This document shows positions 45,208-55,169 of a stretch of DNA of 64,000 nt, piece by piece. Source of the DNA: Actinomyces ruminicola. Lineage in GTDB: Bacteria; Actinomycetota; Actinomycetes; Actinomycetales; Actinomycetaceae. The DNA is taken from assembly GCF_900103885.1 (NCBI RefSeq), contig NZ_FNIM01000011.1, forward strand, positions 1-64,000, given 5' to 3'. Each line of letters opens with the position of its first letter. Within the stretch, counting starts at the first letter, position 1. A program made the translations under genes and the position numbers. The notes beneath the pieces are model-generated. The model did not search any database. It was not told where the DNA came from and was given only the letters and a program-made list of their open reading frames with translations.

Positions 45208-45352
45208 CACTAGTGACACGGCCCTGGCGAATGACTGCTCGCCGGTGAGGCTTCGGGAAGTCTGACAGCTCGGCGGGCTCTGGTCGATGAGTATTCGGCC
45301 AGCATTCGCCTGCCTGCCGGGCGGGATTGCACACGGGAGCTGTCGGGACAAT

Positions 45353-45372
45353 ACCGGCCAATCCGGTTTTTT
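45353..45372 (+). terminator. Possible rho-independent terminator
   Basis: ACCGG, loop CCAAT, CCGGT, then a run of six T including the last stem base. The shape is right for the plus strand, yet no plus-strand gene lies just upstream, so it may end an unseen transcript or be chance. Confidence 0.3.
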
Positions 45373-45680
45373 CGTTGGTTTTATGCGGAAAACGCGGATA
45401 GGGGCGGCAGGCGCTGAAGGTGCTCCGGTGTGCGGCGGGGACTCCGTCGCACACCGGAAGCGCCTCACGCATTCAGGTGTTTGAAGAAAACCGCGGAATC
45501 ATGCGGAATACGGCCGCGTGTGCAGAGCGGACGTGTGCAACCCGGGGCTAGGCCCGGACAAGCGTGTGGCCTAGGGGCGCATGCCGCGTGCGTGCAACTG
45601 GAATGAGCCTCCGGCGGGAGCGGCTTGAACATGCCGCGCGTTGTCGGAGGCAGTCATGCGCGTCGTGTCCGCTGAGCGCT

Positions 45681-46190
45681 TCAAGCCGCCTGTGTCGGCT
45701 CGTACTGGGCGCGCACCTGCGCCTGCGCCGCCGCGATGGCGGCCTGGACCCGGCGCCGGTTCTCCCGCCGCCACGCCAGTGACGGGCGTCCCTCACGGTC
45801 AACTGCGGACAGGGCCAGCCCCGCCCCGACGGCGGTGCCGCGCATGAGTCCCGACAATGCCTGCTTGCGGGCGTCCTGTCCCTTCACGGCCCACACCGGG
45901 TTGTTGACCAGCGTCAGCGGGACATTGAGCGCGGCCAGTACCGCTGCGCACGTGCGCGGCGCCCGACCGGTGGCCAGCCCCAGGCCGGCCAGCACGCTCA
46001 CGGCCCCACTGACGCGGGTGAGCAGTTCGGCATCCGAGTGCAGCACCGGTGGCAGCCCGGCCCTCTCCAGCACGGGCTGCACCTTCTCGAACTTCTCCGC
46101 GTGTCGCTTGGGTCGGGCGAGGGCGTCAATGCCATCGACGACGAAGGGGGCGGCGAGAGCCGGGCGGGCAACGGTGCGCAGAAGGTCCAT
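45681..46190 (-). CDS. DoxX-family membrane protein
   Basis: 169 residues from the ATG at 46190, with GAGGA upstream. DoxX-like layout: RTVARPALAAPFVVDGIDAL, then hydrophobic helices TRVSGAVSVLAGLGLATG and CAAVLAALNVPLTLVNNPVW, and a basic Ala/Gln-rich tail. Function is unknown; some relatives are tied to thiosulfate or redox stress. Monocistronic and divergent from sigR. Confidence 0.75.
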   Translation of the reverse strand: MDLLRTVARPALAAPFVVDGIDALARPKRHAEKFEKVQPVLERAGLPPVLHSDAELLTRVSGAVSVLAGLGLATGRAPRTCAAVLAALNVPLTLVNNPVWAVKGQDARKQALSGLMRGTAVGAGLALSAVDREGRPSLAWRRENRRRVQAAIAAAQAQVRAQYEPTQAA

Positions 46191-46494
46191 GCCCCTATCC
46201 TCTCGCACTAGGCGCCTGGGGGCCAGCGATAGAGCGACGAATCCGCCGTACCGGGTCCGGCGGCCGGCCGATGCGGCGGGTCGGTAGGCGGCCGGCGGGA
46301 ATGCGCCGGCGTGCGGCGCCGTTGAGACGGCGATGATTGCTTCCTCCACCCGTCCCGCCCCGGGGCCGTCCCCCAGCGCCACTCCAGGTGGCGCCATCGG
46401 CATGGCCCCGGACGCGGCGTTCGCTATCAGACCACTCGCCCACCGTGTCGATCCGCAGCGCACCACCGGTTTGGGCGGGCTAGGCTCGTGGACG

Positions 46495-47175
46495 ATGACG
46501 GACTCAGACAACCTCAGCCCTGCGGACCCGCCCGGCAGCGTGGCGCAGACGCCTACGGACGCCGACACCGATGAACTCGACCGCGCCCCGGCCGACGAGT
46601 CCGCCGCCGCCCGCGCTGCGCGCTTCGAGGCTGACGCTCTGCCCTACCTCGACCAGCTCTACGGTGCCGCCCTGCGCATGACCCGTAACCCGGCTGACGC
46701 CGAGGACCTCGTCCAGGACACCTACGCCCGGGCCTTCGGCGCCTTCCACCAGTACCGGCCCGGCACCAACCTCAAGGCCTGGCTCTACCGCATCCTGACT
46801 AACACCTTCATCAACACCTACCGCAAGAAGCAGCGTGAGCCGCTGCAGTCCGACGCCGACACGGTTGAGGACTGGCAGCTGCATCGGGCGGCCTCCCACG
46901 ACTCCGTCGGGCTGCCCAGCGCCGAGAACCTCGCCCTGGACGAGTTGCCGGACGAGGAGATCAAGGACGCGCTGGGGGAACTCAGCGAGGAACGGCGCCT
47001 GGCCGTGTACCTCGCCGATGTCGAGGGCTTCTCCTACAAGGAGATCGCGGACATCATGGGCACCCCCATCGGCACCGTCATGTCGCGCCTGCACCGCGGG
47101 CGGCGGCAGCTGCGCGAGCTGCTGGCGGACCACGCCCGGCAGCTGGGATACATCGGCGAGGAGGAGAAGCACTGA
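46495..47175 (+). CDS. sigR: ECF sigma factor, SigR/SigH type
   Basis: 226 residues. Region 2 ([59 protein letters not shown]) and region 4 ([40 protein letters not shown]) are complete. It is coupled to an HxxxCxxC anti-sigma gene, the SigR-RsrA pair that answers disulfide stress. The ATG at 46495 has a TAGGCT hexamer (46481-46486) at leaderless distance and no ribosome site. Autoregulation is common in the family. Confidence 0.92.
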   Translation: MTDSDNLSPADPPGSVAQTPTDADTDELDRAPADESAAARAARFEADALPYLDQLYGAALRMTRNPADAEDLVQDTYARAFGAFHQYRPGTNLKAWLYRILTNTFINTYRKKQREPLQSDADTVEDWQLHRAASHDSVGLPSAENLALDELPDEEIKDALGELSEERRLAVYLADVEGFSYKEIADIMGTPIGTVMSRLHRGRRQLRELLADHARQLGYIGEEEKH

Positions 47176-47507
47176 TGGGCGAGAAGAATCCGACCGAACC
47201 CTGCTCGTGCTCCGAGGCCCGCGCGTATCTGGAGCGCTTCCTGGATCAGGAGTGCGACCAGGACCTTCAGACGCGTCTGGCCGAGCATGTCGACTCCTGT
47301 GAGCACTGCTCCCGCCAGGCCGACGCCGAACGGCACCTGCGCGAGCTGGTCCGCTCCCGCTGTGCCGAGCAGGCCCCGGCGGCGCTGCGCGCCCGCGTCC
47401 TGGGCTACCTGTCCACCGCGCGCATCACCTCCACGACGACGGTCGGTGTCTCGACCACCCGGATCACGACGACGGTGGTGCGCACCGAGCGCTTCGGACG
47501 CGGCTGA
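47175..47507 (+). CDS. rsrA: Zinc-binding redox-sensing anti-sigma factor, RsrA type
   Basis: 110 residues. The ZAS motif is HVDSCEHC (His-x3-Cys-x2-Cys), with further N-terminal cysteines (CSCSEARAYLERFLDQECD). Oxidation of such cysteines ejects zinc and frees the sigma factor. Its ATG overlaps the sigma stop (TGATG). The tail is Thr/Ser-rich and unusual. Confidence 0.88.
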   Translation: MGEKNPTEPCSCSEARAYLERFLDQECDQDLQTRLAEHVDSCEHCSRQADAERHLRELVRSRCAEQAPAALRARVLGYLSTARITSTTTVGVSTTRITTTVVRTERFGRG

Positions 47508-47694
47508 GGCGTCTGCGTTCCCGCTGTGGTCTCCCCGGCCACGGCACCGCGTGTGCTGTTGCCGTCCGCTTGTGTCCGCACTCACCGTGCGGGCGGCGCG
47601 GTCGGCTGGCAGCATCCGGGCGCAGTGTGCGAAGATACCCGGCGTTCCGTGCCCCTCGGGGCGGAGAAGAAACACCAGACATGAGGAGGCAGGA

Positions 47695-47769
47695 ATGAGC
47701 AAGCGCGGTCGTAAGCGCCGTTCGCGCGCCAAGAACAGCGCCAACCACGGCAAGCGTCCCAACGCCTGA
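47695..47769 (+). CDS. Small ribosomal protein bL37-like (24 aa)
   Basis: 24 residues, beginning MSKRGRKRRSRAK and ending NHGKRPNA, the pattern of the tiny actinobacterial 50S protein bL37. AGGAGG lies 5-6 bp before the ATG at 47695. Lone gene ~190 bp beyond rsrA, ending 30 bp before a strong hairpin. It is small enough to be missed by gene callers. Confidence 0.8.
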   Translation: MSKRGRKRRSRAKNSANHGKRPNA

Positions 47770-47798
47770 GCCGGGTGGCGCACACCCAAGCATTGAGG

Positions 47799-47831
47799 AT
47801 CGGCCGGTCACCGCAGCGGTGACCGGCCGAT
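47799..47831. terminator. Strong bidirectional hairpin terminator
   Basis: Perfect inverted repeat with 16-bp arms (ATCGGCCGGTCACCGC and its complement) around a single A. It sits between bL37 and the convergent SGNH hydrolase gene. No T run follows on the plus strand, so it could act as a hairpin barrier for both strands. Confidence 0.7.
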
Positions 47832-47938
47832 TGCTGCTGTGTCCAGGACCCGAGCCGGGAGATCGCGTCGCCGCCGAGGTGACCGCAGTAGGCCGAGCCC
47901 GCGCGTTTCGCGGCCGAGGGACGTCGGCTTGGTCACGT

Positions 47939-48535
47939 TCACCGCGGCGCGGGCACACCCAGCCACTCGTACCAGCCGCGGTGCAGCACCAGCCAGGCCA
48001 GCAAGCCGTATCCCGCCTGGCCCGGGTGCCCGCCGCCATCGGAGACGACGTCGGTCATCCACTGGTCGTGATTGCGCAGCGGCTCGAAGGTCTCCACGTA
48101 GGGGATGCCCCGGCGCTGACACACCTCACCGACCGCGCGCGACAGGGCGGCGGTGCCGTCGGGGTCGGCGTTCGGCAGCGGCGGCGGGCCGACCACGAAG
48201 CAGGAGCGGTGCTCGCTGGTGGCCGCATCCAGCACGTTGGCGATGGCCAGGCGGGAGCGTGCGTGAGAGACGCCGGCAAGCACGTCGGCCACCCCCAGGC
48301 CGATAACCAGCCGATTGACGCCGGTGGTCGTGGTCCGGCGGGCCACCTCGCCCTGCCAGCGCTCGGCCAGCCGCGCCGTGGTCTCGCCCGGGACCGCCAG
48401 CGTGTTCCACATGATGCCGAGCTCACGGGGTGTGCGGGCCATCACCCGTCCGGTCCACCCCAGGGCGCGGGCGTCCCCGTAGCCGGAGACCAGTTCGTCG
48501 CCGATGAAGCACAGGCTCGTGTCGTCCATGGCCAT
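47939..48535 (-). CDS. SGNH/GDSL-family hydrolase
   Basis: 198 residues from the ATG at 48535 with AAGGAG 8 bp upstream. Family blocks: CFIGDELVSGYGDARALGW (the GDS serine position reads GDE), TARLAERWQGEV, LVIGLGVADVLAGVS and the C-terminal DVVSDGGGHPGQAGYG with the His. Replacement of the nucleophile Ser by Glu in block I is notable; the enzyme may be inactive or use another Ser. No signal peptide is seen. Confidence 0.75.
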   Translation of the reverse strand: MAMDDTSLCFIGDELVSGYGDARALGWTGRVMARTPRELGIMWNTLAVPGETTARLAERWQGEVARRTTTTGVNRLVIGLGVADVLAGVSHARSRLAIANVLDAATSEHRSCFVVGPPPLPNADPDGTAALSRAVGEVCQRRGIPYVETFEPLRNHDQWMTDVVSDGGGHPGQAGYGLLAWLVLHRGWYEWLGVPAPR

Positions 48536-48782
48536 CCGCTCAGCTCCTTCCCACGCGGCAACTGCTTGCCGGTCGCATCGTCCTCGGAGGCTCCCGTCCC
48601 GAGCAGGAACCATCCTGCCATTGCCGACGTCAGCGGTTGCGCGCCACTCCCGACGCCTGCAGGTGATAACGTGCCAGCACTATGCGACGACATGCTCGCC
48701 GGGCGCGCAGCCGCCCCACCCGCTCCGGCTCGGAAGCCGATCACCCCCACCCTGAGCCCCGCCGATCCGCCGGAGGTCGGCC

Positions 48783-50159
48783 GTGAGGGAATGGCTCATG
48801 GTCGCCGTCGGCGTGCTGCTGACGGCCGGAACCGCGCTGTTCGTCGCCGGGGAGTTCTCCCTGGTGGCCCTCGACCCCTCCACCGTGGAGACCCGCGCCG
48901 TCGCCGGCGACCGGGGCGCCGCCCGAGTCCGCCGCGCGCTGACCCGACTGTCCACCCTCCTGTCCGGCGCGCAGGTGGGCATCACCCTGACCACCATTCT
49001 GCTCGGCTACACCATGCAGGCGGCGCTGGCCACCCTGCTGACCGGGCTGATGTCCACCTGGCTGGCCCAGTCGGTCGCCGCGGGCGTGGCGGCGACCGCC
49101 GCCCTGATCATCGTCAACGCCTTCTCCATGGTGGTCGGCGAGCTCATCCCCAAGAACGCCACCCTGTCCGACCCCATGGCGGCCGCCCGCGCCGTGACTC
49201 CCTTCCTCATGGGTTTCAGCACCGCTCTCAGGCCGGTCATCGCGGTGCTGAACGGCACCGCCAACCGGGTACTGCGCCGGATGGGCATCGAACCCGCGGA
49301 GGAGATCAGCGGCACGCGCTCCGCCTCCGAGCTGGCGGCCCTGGTGCGGCACAGCGCCGAGGAGGGGGTACTGGACGTCTCCACCGCCACCCTGCTGACC
49401 CGCTCCATCGGCGTGGGTGAGCTGACCGCCGTCGACGTCATGACCGACCGCGGTCGTCTGCGCACTCTTGCCGAGCAGGACACGGCCGCCGACGTTGTCG
49501 CCCTGGCACGTGCCAGCGGCCACTCCCGCTTCCCCGTCATCGGGGACGACAGCGACGACGTACTCGGCATTGTGCACCTGCGCCGAGCGATCGCCGTGCC
49601 CTACGACAAGCGGGGGGAGGTGCCGGTCACCTCCTCCTCCCTGATGACGCCCGCCCACCGCGTGCCGGAGACCATGCCGCTCGCCTCACTGCTGGTCGAA
49701 CTGCGCGACACCGGCAGCCAGATGGCACTCGTCGTCGACGAGTACGGTGGCACCGCCGGTGTGGTCACCCTCGAAGACGCCGTGGAGGAGATCGTCGGCG
49801 ACGTCGCCGACGAGCACGACCGACGCCGCTCGGGCGCCCACGCCGACGCCTCCGGTGACTGGCGCGTGCCCGGCTGGCTGCGCCCCGACGAACTCGCCGA
49901 CCGCGCCGGCGTGTACGTGCCCGACGACGGCCCCTACGAGACCCTGGCCGGCCTGGTCATGACCGAGCTCGGCCGGATTCCCGAGGTCGGTGACGCCGTC
50001 GCCACCCCGCAGGCGGTGCTCACCGTGGAGGCCATGGAGGGACGCCGTATCACCCGCCTGCGCATTCACCCGCTCGCCGACGCCGACGCCCCCACCACCG
50101 CCGAGGGAGCAGAACCGGGGCCGGACGACGCGGCCGCCGGGGGAGGGGGGACGAGATGA
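48783..50159 (+). CDS. CNNM/CorC-family membrane protein (DUF21, CBS pair, CorC_HlyC)
   Basis: 458 residues from a GTG at 48783 (GGAGG upstream). An N-terminal DUF21 transmembrane domain (~1-180: [35 protein letters not shown]), then two CBS motifs ([40 protein letters not shown]) and a C-terminal transporter-associated domain. Family members move or regulate Mg2+ and other ions. It overlaps a paralogue by 4 bp; the two likely work as a pair. Confidence 0.92.
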   Translation: MREWLMVAVGVLLTAGTALFVAGEFSLVALDPSTVETRAVAGDRGAARVRRALTRLSTLLSGAQVGITLTTILLGYTMQAALATLLTGLMSTWLAQSVAAGVAATAALIIVNAFSMVVGELIPKNATLSDPMAAARAVTPFLMGFSTALRPVIAVLNGTANRVLRRMGIEPAEEISGTRSASELAALVRHSAEEGVLDVSTATLLTRSIGVGELTAVDVMTDRGRLRTLAEQDTAADVVALARASGHSRFPVIGDDSDDVLGIVHLRRAIAVPYDKRGEVPVTSSSLMTPAHRVPETMPLASLLVELRDTGSQMALVVDEYGGTAGVVTLEDAVEEIVGDVADEHDRRRSGAHADASGDWRVPGWLRPDELADRAGVYVPDDGPYETLAGLVMTELGRIPEVGDAVATPQAVLTVEAMEGRRITRLRIHPLADADAPTTAEGAEPGPDDAAAGGGGTR

Positions 50160-51283
50160 GCACCTCCCTCGCCCTGTTCCTGACCGTGGCGCTGCTGGCG
50201 GGGAACGCGTTCTTCGTGGCCGCCGAGTTCGCCGTCACCTCCTCGCGCCGCGCCCGGCTGGAGCCGCTAGCACAGGCCGGCGACCGGCGCGCCGCCACCG
50301 CCCTGTGGGCGCTCCAGCACGTCTCCCGCATGCTCGCCACCGCCCAACTCGGCGTGACGGTGTGCTCCACCGGACTGGGGGTGGTCGCCGAACCGGCCAT
50401 CGCCCACCTGCTGGCCCCGCTGCTCACACGTGTGGGCGTCGGCGCCGCCGGAGCGCACGCGATCGCCGTGGCGCTGGCCCTGGTGATCGTCGTGTACGCC
50501 CACGTCGTCGCCGGGGAGATGGTGCCCAAGAATCTTTCCATCTCCGCCCCCGAGACCGCTGCCCGCTGGATCGTGCCGCCGTTGGTGCGCATCTCCCGGA
50601 TCCTCGGTCCGGTCATCACCGCCCTCAACGGTTTCGCCAACGGGGTGCTGCACCTGGTGGGCATCGAGACCAGGGAGGAGGTCTCGGCCGCCTTCAACGC
50701 GGCCGAGGTCGCCTCCATCGTGGAACGCTCCACCGCTGAGGGGGTTCTCGACGACGAGACCGGCCTGCTGTCCGGTGCGCTGGAGTTCTCCGAGGAGACC
50801 GCCGGCAGCGTGATGGTGCCGGTCGCCGCCCTGATCACCCTCTCGAGCCGGTGCACGCCGGAGGACGTCGAGCACGCGGTGGCCGCCACCGGCTACTCCC
50901 GCTTCCCGGTCGTGAGGGCGGCGCCCTCCGCCGCCGGTCCCGCGGCGGAGCCCGCACCCGGCTCCGCCGCCGACCGGCCGGACGCGGGCATCATCGGCTA
51001 TCTGCATCTCAAGGACGTGCTGTACGCCGAGGATGCGGAGCGCTCCGAGCCGGTGCCGTCCTGGCGAGTGCGTGCGCTCGTGCCGGTACGCGCCGACGAC
51101 GAGGTGGAGGATGTGCTGGCGTCGATGCAGCGCTCCGGCGCACACCTTGGCCGCGTGGAGGACGAGACCGGAACCACTCTCGGTGTGGTCTTCCTGGAAG
51201 ACATTCTCGAAGAACTCGTCGGCGAGGTGCATGACGCCATGCAGCGGGAGGAGCACCGGCGGCGAGACCTGAGCCAGGGCTGA
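50156..51283 (+). CDS. CNNM/CorC-family membrane protein, paralogue (DUF21 and CBS)
   Basis: 375 residues, coupled to the preceding gene (ATGA). DUF21 part: FLTVALLAGNAFFVAAEFAV, TAQLGVTVCSTGLGVVAEPA, VVAGEMVPKNLSISAPE. CBS region: AATGYSRFPVVRAAP and VEDETGTTLGVVFLEDILEE. It lacks the long C-terminal domain of its partner and has an Ala/Pro-rich loop between the CBS motifs. Such tandem pairs are typical of actinobacteria. Confidence 0.9.
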   Translation: MSTSLALFLTVALLAGNAFFVAAEFAVTSSRRARLEPLAQAGDRRAATALWALQHVSRMLATAQLGVTVCSTGLGVVAEPAIAHLLAPLLTRVGVGAAGAHAIAVALALVIVVYAHVVAGEMVPKNLSISAPETAARWIVPPLVRISRILGPVITALNGFANGVLHLVGIETREEVSAAFNAAEVASIVERSTAEGVLDDETGLLSGALEFSEETAGSVMVPVAALITLSSRCTPEDVEHAVAATGYSRFPVVRAAPSAAGPAAEPAPGSAADRPDAGIIGYLHLKDVLYAEDAERSEPVPSWRVRALVPVRADDEVEDVLASMQRSGAHLGRVEDETGTTLGVVFLEDILEELVGEVHDAMQREEHRRRDLSQG

Positions 51284-51390
51284 GCCCTCCGGAGGTGTGA
51301 CGGCCGTCCTGGCAGGGACGCATCACGTTTGGTTAAAGTGCGGCAGTCGGCCGTGACGGCGGCCGCGAGCACTACCTATGGAGGCACTGC

Positions 51391-52458
51391 GTGTCCGAAC
51401 AGCCCATGACACGGCGCCAGCGTCGTGACGCGGAGCGCGCAGCCGAACGCGAACGGGCGGTCGCCGCACAGGCCGCCGACCTACCCCCCTCATATGGTCC
51501 CGCGCCGCGCGCGTCGGTCCCCGCCGCACCCGCTGCGGCCTCTGCTCCCCGGCGATCCCATGTTCCCCGGCAATCCCGCCCGGCCGATCCGGCCGGCGGT
51601 AACGCCGCCCCTCAGGCCGCTCAGACCACCTACCCGCCCGCACCACGGCAGCGCAGCCGCAGCCGCGCGGGGACGGTCGGGCGCGCCGGAGTGCTCACGG
51701 TCCTCGCTCTAGTAACCGTCGTCGCCCCCCTCACCTCGAACCTCCCGACCGGCCCGCAGGCGGTCGCCGCCCTGGGAGCCGGCAGCGCGGACCCGACCGG
51801 CACCGGAACGACCGATCCCTCCTCCTCGATCGCGGCCGCAGTGCTCGGATCCGACGCCGACGTCGATACCGACTCCGAGCTGTCCAACGTGCCCGACGCC
51901 GCCACCCTGGCCCGCATCCGCGAGGCCTACGAGAACGCGTCGACCACCTGCGCCGCACAGACCTCCGGCGCCTCCGGCGACACCGCCGCATTCAACTCCG
52001 CCCCCGAGCTGTTCTCCCCCATGATCGAGGGCACCTACACGGTCTCCTCCCCGTACGGCTACCGCCTGCACCCCACCCTGGGCTACATGAAGCTTCACGC
52101 CGGTCAGGACTATTCCGCCTCTGCAGGCACGCCCATCTACGCGGCTGCGGCGGGCACCGTCGTGGCCGCCGGCATGGTGGACGGCACCGGCACCGTCACC
52201 ATTGAGCACGAGGTCGACGGCGAGACCTGGTACACCAGCTACCTGCACATGTACGAGGACGGCATCTACGTCTCCGAGGGCGACCAGGTGGAGGCCGGCC
52301 AGCTCATCGCCGGCGTCGGCTCTACCGGATACTCCACCGGTCCGCACCTGCACTTCGAGGTGCGCACCGCCAATGACACCGCGGACTCCTCTACCGTCGA
52401 CCCGGAGAAGTGGCTCAAGGAGCACGGCGCCGTCGAGCTGACCACCGACTGCGCCTGA
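51391..52458 (+). CDS. Membrane-anchored M23-family peptidase
   Basis: 355 residues from a GTG at 51391, with GGAGG upstream. A basic, Pro/Ala-rich cytoplasmic lead (~1-95), one membrane span (AGVLTVLALVTVVAPLTSNL), a linker, then an M23 domain with YGYRLHPTLGYMKLHAGQDY (His and Asp zinc ligands) and GPHLHFEVR. It likely cleaves peptidoglycan cross-bridges outside the cell. A Cys pair in the linker (STTCAAQ and the final DCA) may form a disulfide. Confidence 0.9.
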   Translation: MSEQPMTRRQRRDAERAAERERAVAAQAADLPPSYGPAPRASVPAAPAAASAPRRSHVPRQSRPADPAGGNAAPQAAQTTYPPAPRQRSRSRAGTVGRAGVLTVLALVTVVAPLTSNLPTGPQAVAALGAGSADPTGTGTTDPSSSIAAAVLGSDADVDTDSELSNVPDAATLARIREAYENASTTCAAQTSGASGDTAAFNSAPELFSPMIEGTYTVSSPYGYRLHPTLGYMKLHAGQDYSASAGTPIYAAAAGTVVAAGMVDGTGTVTIEHEVDGETWYTSYLHMYEDGIYVSEGDQVEAGQLIAGVGSTGYSTGPHLHFEVRTANDTADSSTVDPEKWLKEHGAVELTTDCA

Positions 52459-52507
52459 ACGCCCACACGAGTCGCGGCCGCCGAGACAAACCGACAGGAA
52501 GCCGACC

Positions 52508-53251
52508 ATGTCCCCCTCACGCCGTTGCGCCGTCGTCGCCCACCGGGGCGGGGGCGTCGAGGTCCCCGAGAACACGTGGAGCGCCGTCGAGCACGTGGCC
52601 GAACTCGGCCTGACCTGGATGGAGACCGATCTGCGGGCCACCGCCGACGGCGTCGTAGTCCTCTCCCACGACGCGGACCTGCTGCGCACCGCGGGGGATC
52701 CGCGGCGCATCGGGGAGTTGGCCTGGGAGGAGCTGGCGCAGGTGGACGCGGGCGACGGGCGTTCCTTCGTGCGCCTGGACGAGGCGCTCGCCGCCCATCC
52801 GGGAATCAGCTTTAACATCGACCTGAAGGACTCCGCCGTCGTCCAGCCCGCGCTGCAGGCGGTGCGCGAGGCCGACGCCCTGGGGCGGGTGCGCTTCGCC
52901 TCCTTCTCGGCGCGCCGCCTGGCGGTGCTGCGGCGACAGGAGCCGCGGGCGACCACCTCGCTGGGGATAGGGGACGTCGCCGGGCTCATGCTGCTCAGCG
53001 AGGCGGCCGTGCCGGTGCCGCACACCCGCTGGGCCTGGACCAGGGGGCGCGTCGACGCCGCCCAGGTGCCGGTCAGCTATCACCGCGTGCCCGTGGTGAC
53101 GCGTCGCTTCATCGCCCGGGCGCACGCCGCCGGGCTGGAGGTGCACGTGTGGACCGTGGACGACCCCGAGCAGATGCGCTCCCTGGCCGCCCGCGGAGTC
53201 GACGCCGTCATCACCGACCGCCCCGCCCTGGCGCTGGACGTGCTCGGCTGA
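52508..53251 (+). CDS. Glycerophosphodiester phosphodiesterase
   Basis: 247 residues. GDPD motif: VVAHRGGGVEVPENTWSAV (catalytic His), METDLRATADGVVVLSHDAD, a later FNIDLKD and C-terminal VHVWTVDDPEQMRSLAARGV, DAVITDRPALAL. It has no signal peptide, so it likely acts inside on lipid-derived glycerophosphodiesters. ATG at 52508 follows a GACAGGAAGCCGACC site. Confidence 0.92.
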   Translation: MSPSRRCAVVAHRGGGVEVPENTWSAVEHVAELGLTWMETDLRATADGVVVLSHDADLLRTAGDPRRIGELAWEELAQVDAGDGRSFVRLDEALAAHPGISFNIDLKDSAVVQPALQAVREADALGRVRFASFSARRLAVLRRQEPRATTSLGIGDVAGLMLLSEAAVPVPHTRWAWTRGRVDAAQVPVSYHRVPVVTRRFIARAHAAGLEVHVWTVDDPEQMRSLAARGVDAVITDRPALALDVLG

Positions 53252-53339
53252 GGCCCCCGGGGCGCGGCGGCGCTGAGCAAGGGGCATGAAGCGGCGCCAG
53301 AGCCGTGACAGCAGGGGAGTTGCGGGCGAGAATCGGGGC

Positions 53340-55010
53340 ATGACCACTCCCGCCCAGCACGTCGCCTCCACCCCGATCGCCGTTCCCACGGAGGACGCCG
53401 GCCCCCGCGTGCAGACCGCCTGCGGGCCGGTGCGCGGTGTGTGGCGCGACATCGTCTCCGCCCCCGATCGTGTCGGCCCGGCCGCGCGCTACGAGCGCTC
53501 CGCCGCCTTCTACGGCATTCCCTATGCTGAGGCGCCGGTGGGGGAGCGGCGCTTCATGGCACCGGTGCGGCGCGGTTGCTGGACCGAGGAGCGCGCCGCC
53601 GTCGTCCCGGCTGCGACGCCGCAGCGCGGTTCGATCTTTCCGGACCCGGCCATCCCCGAGCCGAGCGTGCCGGGGGACGACTTCCTGACTCTCAACGTCT
53701 TCACGCCCACGCCCGCGGATGAGGAGGCGCGCCTGCCGGTGCTGGTGTGGATTCACGGCGGCGGCTGGACCTCCGGCTCCCACAACTCGCCCTGGTATGA
53801 CGGCGCCGCCTTCAACCGCGACGGCGTGGTCACCGTGTCGGTCGCCTACCGGCTCGGATTCGACGGCTACGGGTTCATCGCCGACTCCGACGCCCCGTAC
53901 AACCGAGCTGTCCTGGACCAGGTCATGGCCCTGGAATGGGTGCGTGACAACATTGCCCGCTTCGGCGGGGATCCGGGCCGGGTGACGATCGGAGGGCAGA
54001 GTGCCGGCGGTGGTAACTCCATGGTGCTGCTGTCCGTGCCCCGCGCCCGGGGACTGTTCCACGGCGTCATCTCCGAATCAGGTGCCGTTCCTGACGCGCC
54101 GGCCGCGCGCAACGCCGACAACGCCGCGCGCATGGCCGCCGCACTCGGGGTGGAGCCGAACCTGGCCGGTTACCGGTCTTGCAGCTATGACGAGATCTTC
54201 ACCGCGCAGAACGGCCTGAACGCCGTTGACGAGCATGCCGACGACGGCGGCGCCACCGCGGCCGGACCGGACCCGGTGGGAGCCGTGGCCGGGGTGCTGG
54301 CGGGAATCGGCGAGCCCGATACCGGTATTCCCTTCTGCCCGACCGTCGACGGCGAGATCATCACCGCGCCGATCCGCCAGGCCCTGCGCCGGGGGGACGG
54401 GGCGCGGGTGCCGGTCCTCGCCGGCTCGACCACGCACGACTTCGCCTTCTCCGGCATGGCCTACACCGAGGCGATGGCCGAGCGCGACCCGCGCGAGGTG
54501 CTGATCGCCGGCGGCATGAGCGAGGCGATGGCCGACCGGCTGCTGGCCGCGCACCACGAGCACGCCGACGCCCCGCATATGGTGATCGGCAACCTCATCT
54601 CGGACGGCGTCTTCCACATCCCGCTCGCAGGGTGGTTCCTGGCGCGTGCCGAGCACGCCGAGGCGGCGGGCGCCGTCGACGGCCCGGCCGGCAGCTACGC
54701 CTACGAGTTCAGCCACTGCTGCGGACCGATGGGACTGGCGACCCACTGCATGGAGATCCCCTTCGCCTTCGACTGCCTGAACGAGCCCTACTGCGAGCAC
54801 ACGCTCGGCGCCGCGCCGCCGCAGGCGCTCGCGGACGCGATGCACTCGGCCTGGGTACGTTTTGTCGAGACCGGTGATCCCGGATGGGAGCCGTGGACGG
54901 GGCGGAGTATCGGCCGCCGTTTCGGCGACAACCGCTCCGGGCAGCTGGTCGTGGCCGCGGACCGCGTCATCTTCGACACCGACCGGGATCTCGCGGCCGG
55001 GGCGTGCTGA
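53340..55010 (+). CDS. Type B carboxylesterase
   Basis: 556 residues from the ATG at 53340; a longer in-frame start is less likely. Alpha/beta hydrolase family: oxyanion loop VWIHGGGWTSGSHNSPWYDG, nucleophile elbow GGQSAGGGNSMVLL, later YAYEFSHCCGPMGLATHCME with the His region. No signal peptide is seen. It may hydrolyse esters or amides; the substrate is unknown. Confidence 0.9.
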   Translation: MTTPAQHVASTPIAVPTEDAGPRVQTACGPVRGVWRDIVSAPDRVGPAARYERSAAFYGIPYAEAPVGERRFMAPVRRGCWTEERAAVVPAATPQRGSIFPDPAIPEPSVPGDDFLTLNVFTPTPADEEARLPVLVWIHGGGWTSGSHNSPWYDGAAFNRDGVVTVSVAYRLGFDGYGFIADSDAPYNRAVLDQVMALEWVRDNIARFGGDPGRVTIGGQSAGGGNSMVLLSVPRARGLFHGVISESGAVPDAPAARNADNAARMAAALGVEPNLAGYRSCSYDEIFTAQNGLNAVDEHADDGGATAAGPDPVGAVAGVLAGIGEPDTGIPFCPTVDGEIITAPIRQALRRGDGARVPVLAGSTTHDFAFSGMAYTEAMAERDPREVLIAGGMSEAMADRLLAAHHEHADAPHMVIGNLISDGVFHIPLAGWFLARAEHAEAAGAVDGPAGSYAYEFSHCCGPMGLATHCMEIPFAFDCLNEPYCEHTLGAAPPQALADAMHSAWVRFVETGDPGWEPWTGRSIGRRFGDNRSGQLVVAADRVIFDTDRDLAAGAC

Positions 55011-55123
55011 TCGCAGTGCAGTAGCGTGCGGGCAACGCGGAAGCCCCGCCCTGACGTGTGACAACCCGACCTGTTTTGTGCTTTTTTGGCTTGCCAGCCA
55101 GGCAAGCCGACGGGCACAATAGA

Positions 55124-55157
55124 GGGGAGCCACCCGGGCGCAACCGGATGGCTCCCC
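55124..55157 (-). terminator. Terminator of the 47-codon gene
   Basis: On the minus strand a 9-bp perfect stem (GGGGAGCCA with TGGCTCCCC) extended by a further CCGG/CCGG pairing, 12 bp past the small gene's stop, followed by TCTATTGTG. It should end the small transcript. Confidence 0.65.
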
Positions 55158-55169
55158 GATGTAAGCGGC

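Larger units (their letters stand above)
45060..45680. other. 620-bp intergenic region upstream of icd
   Basis: No gene is supported; short frames here lack ribosome sites. It holds repeat R5 (45175-45207), a terminator-like hairpin at 45353-45372 and a 7-bp inverted repeat CTAGGCC/GGCCTAG (45548-45554 and 45568-45574) just past the DoxX stop. GC content drops in the middle part. A small RNA cannot be excluded. Confidence 0.5.

Noticed and set aside
45287-45484. 65-codon frame in the icd-DoxX gap
   Set aside because: No ribosome site, no family and ordinary background composition.
55088-55108. Perfect 8-bp hairpin GGCTTGCC/GGCAAGCC as a terminator
   Set aside because: The T run is on the wrong side for either strand's transcript; the hairpin at 55124-55157 fits better.
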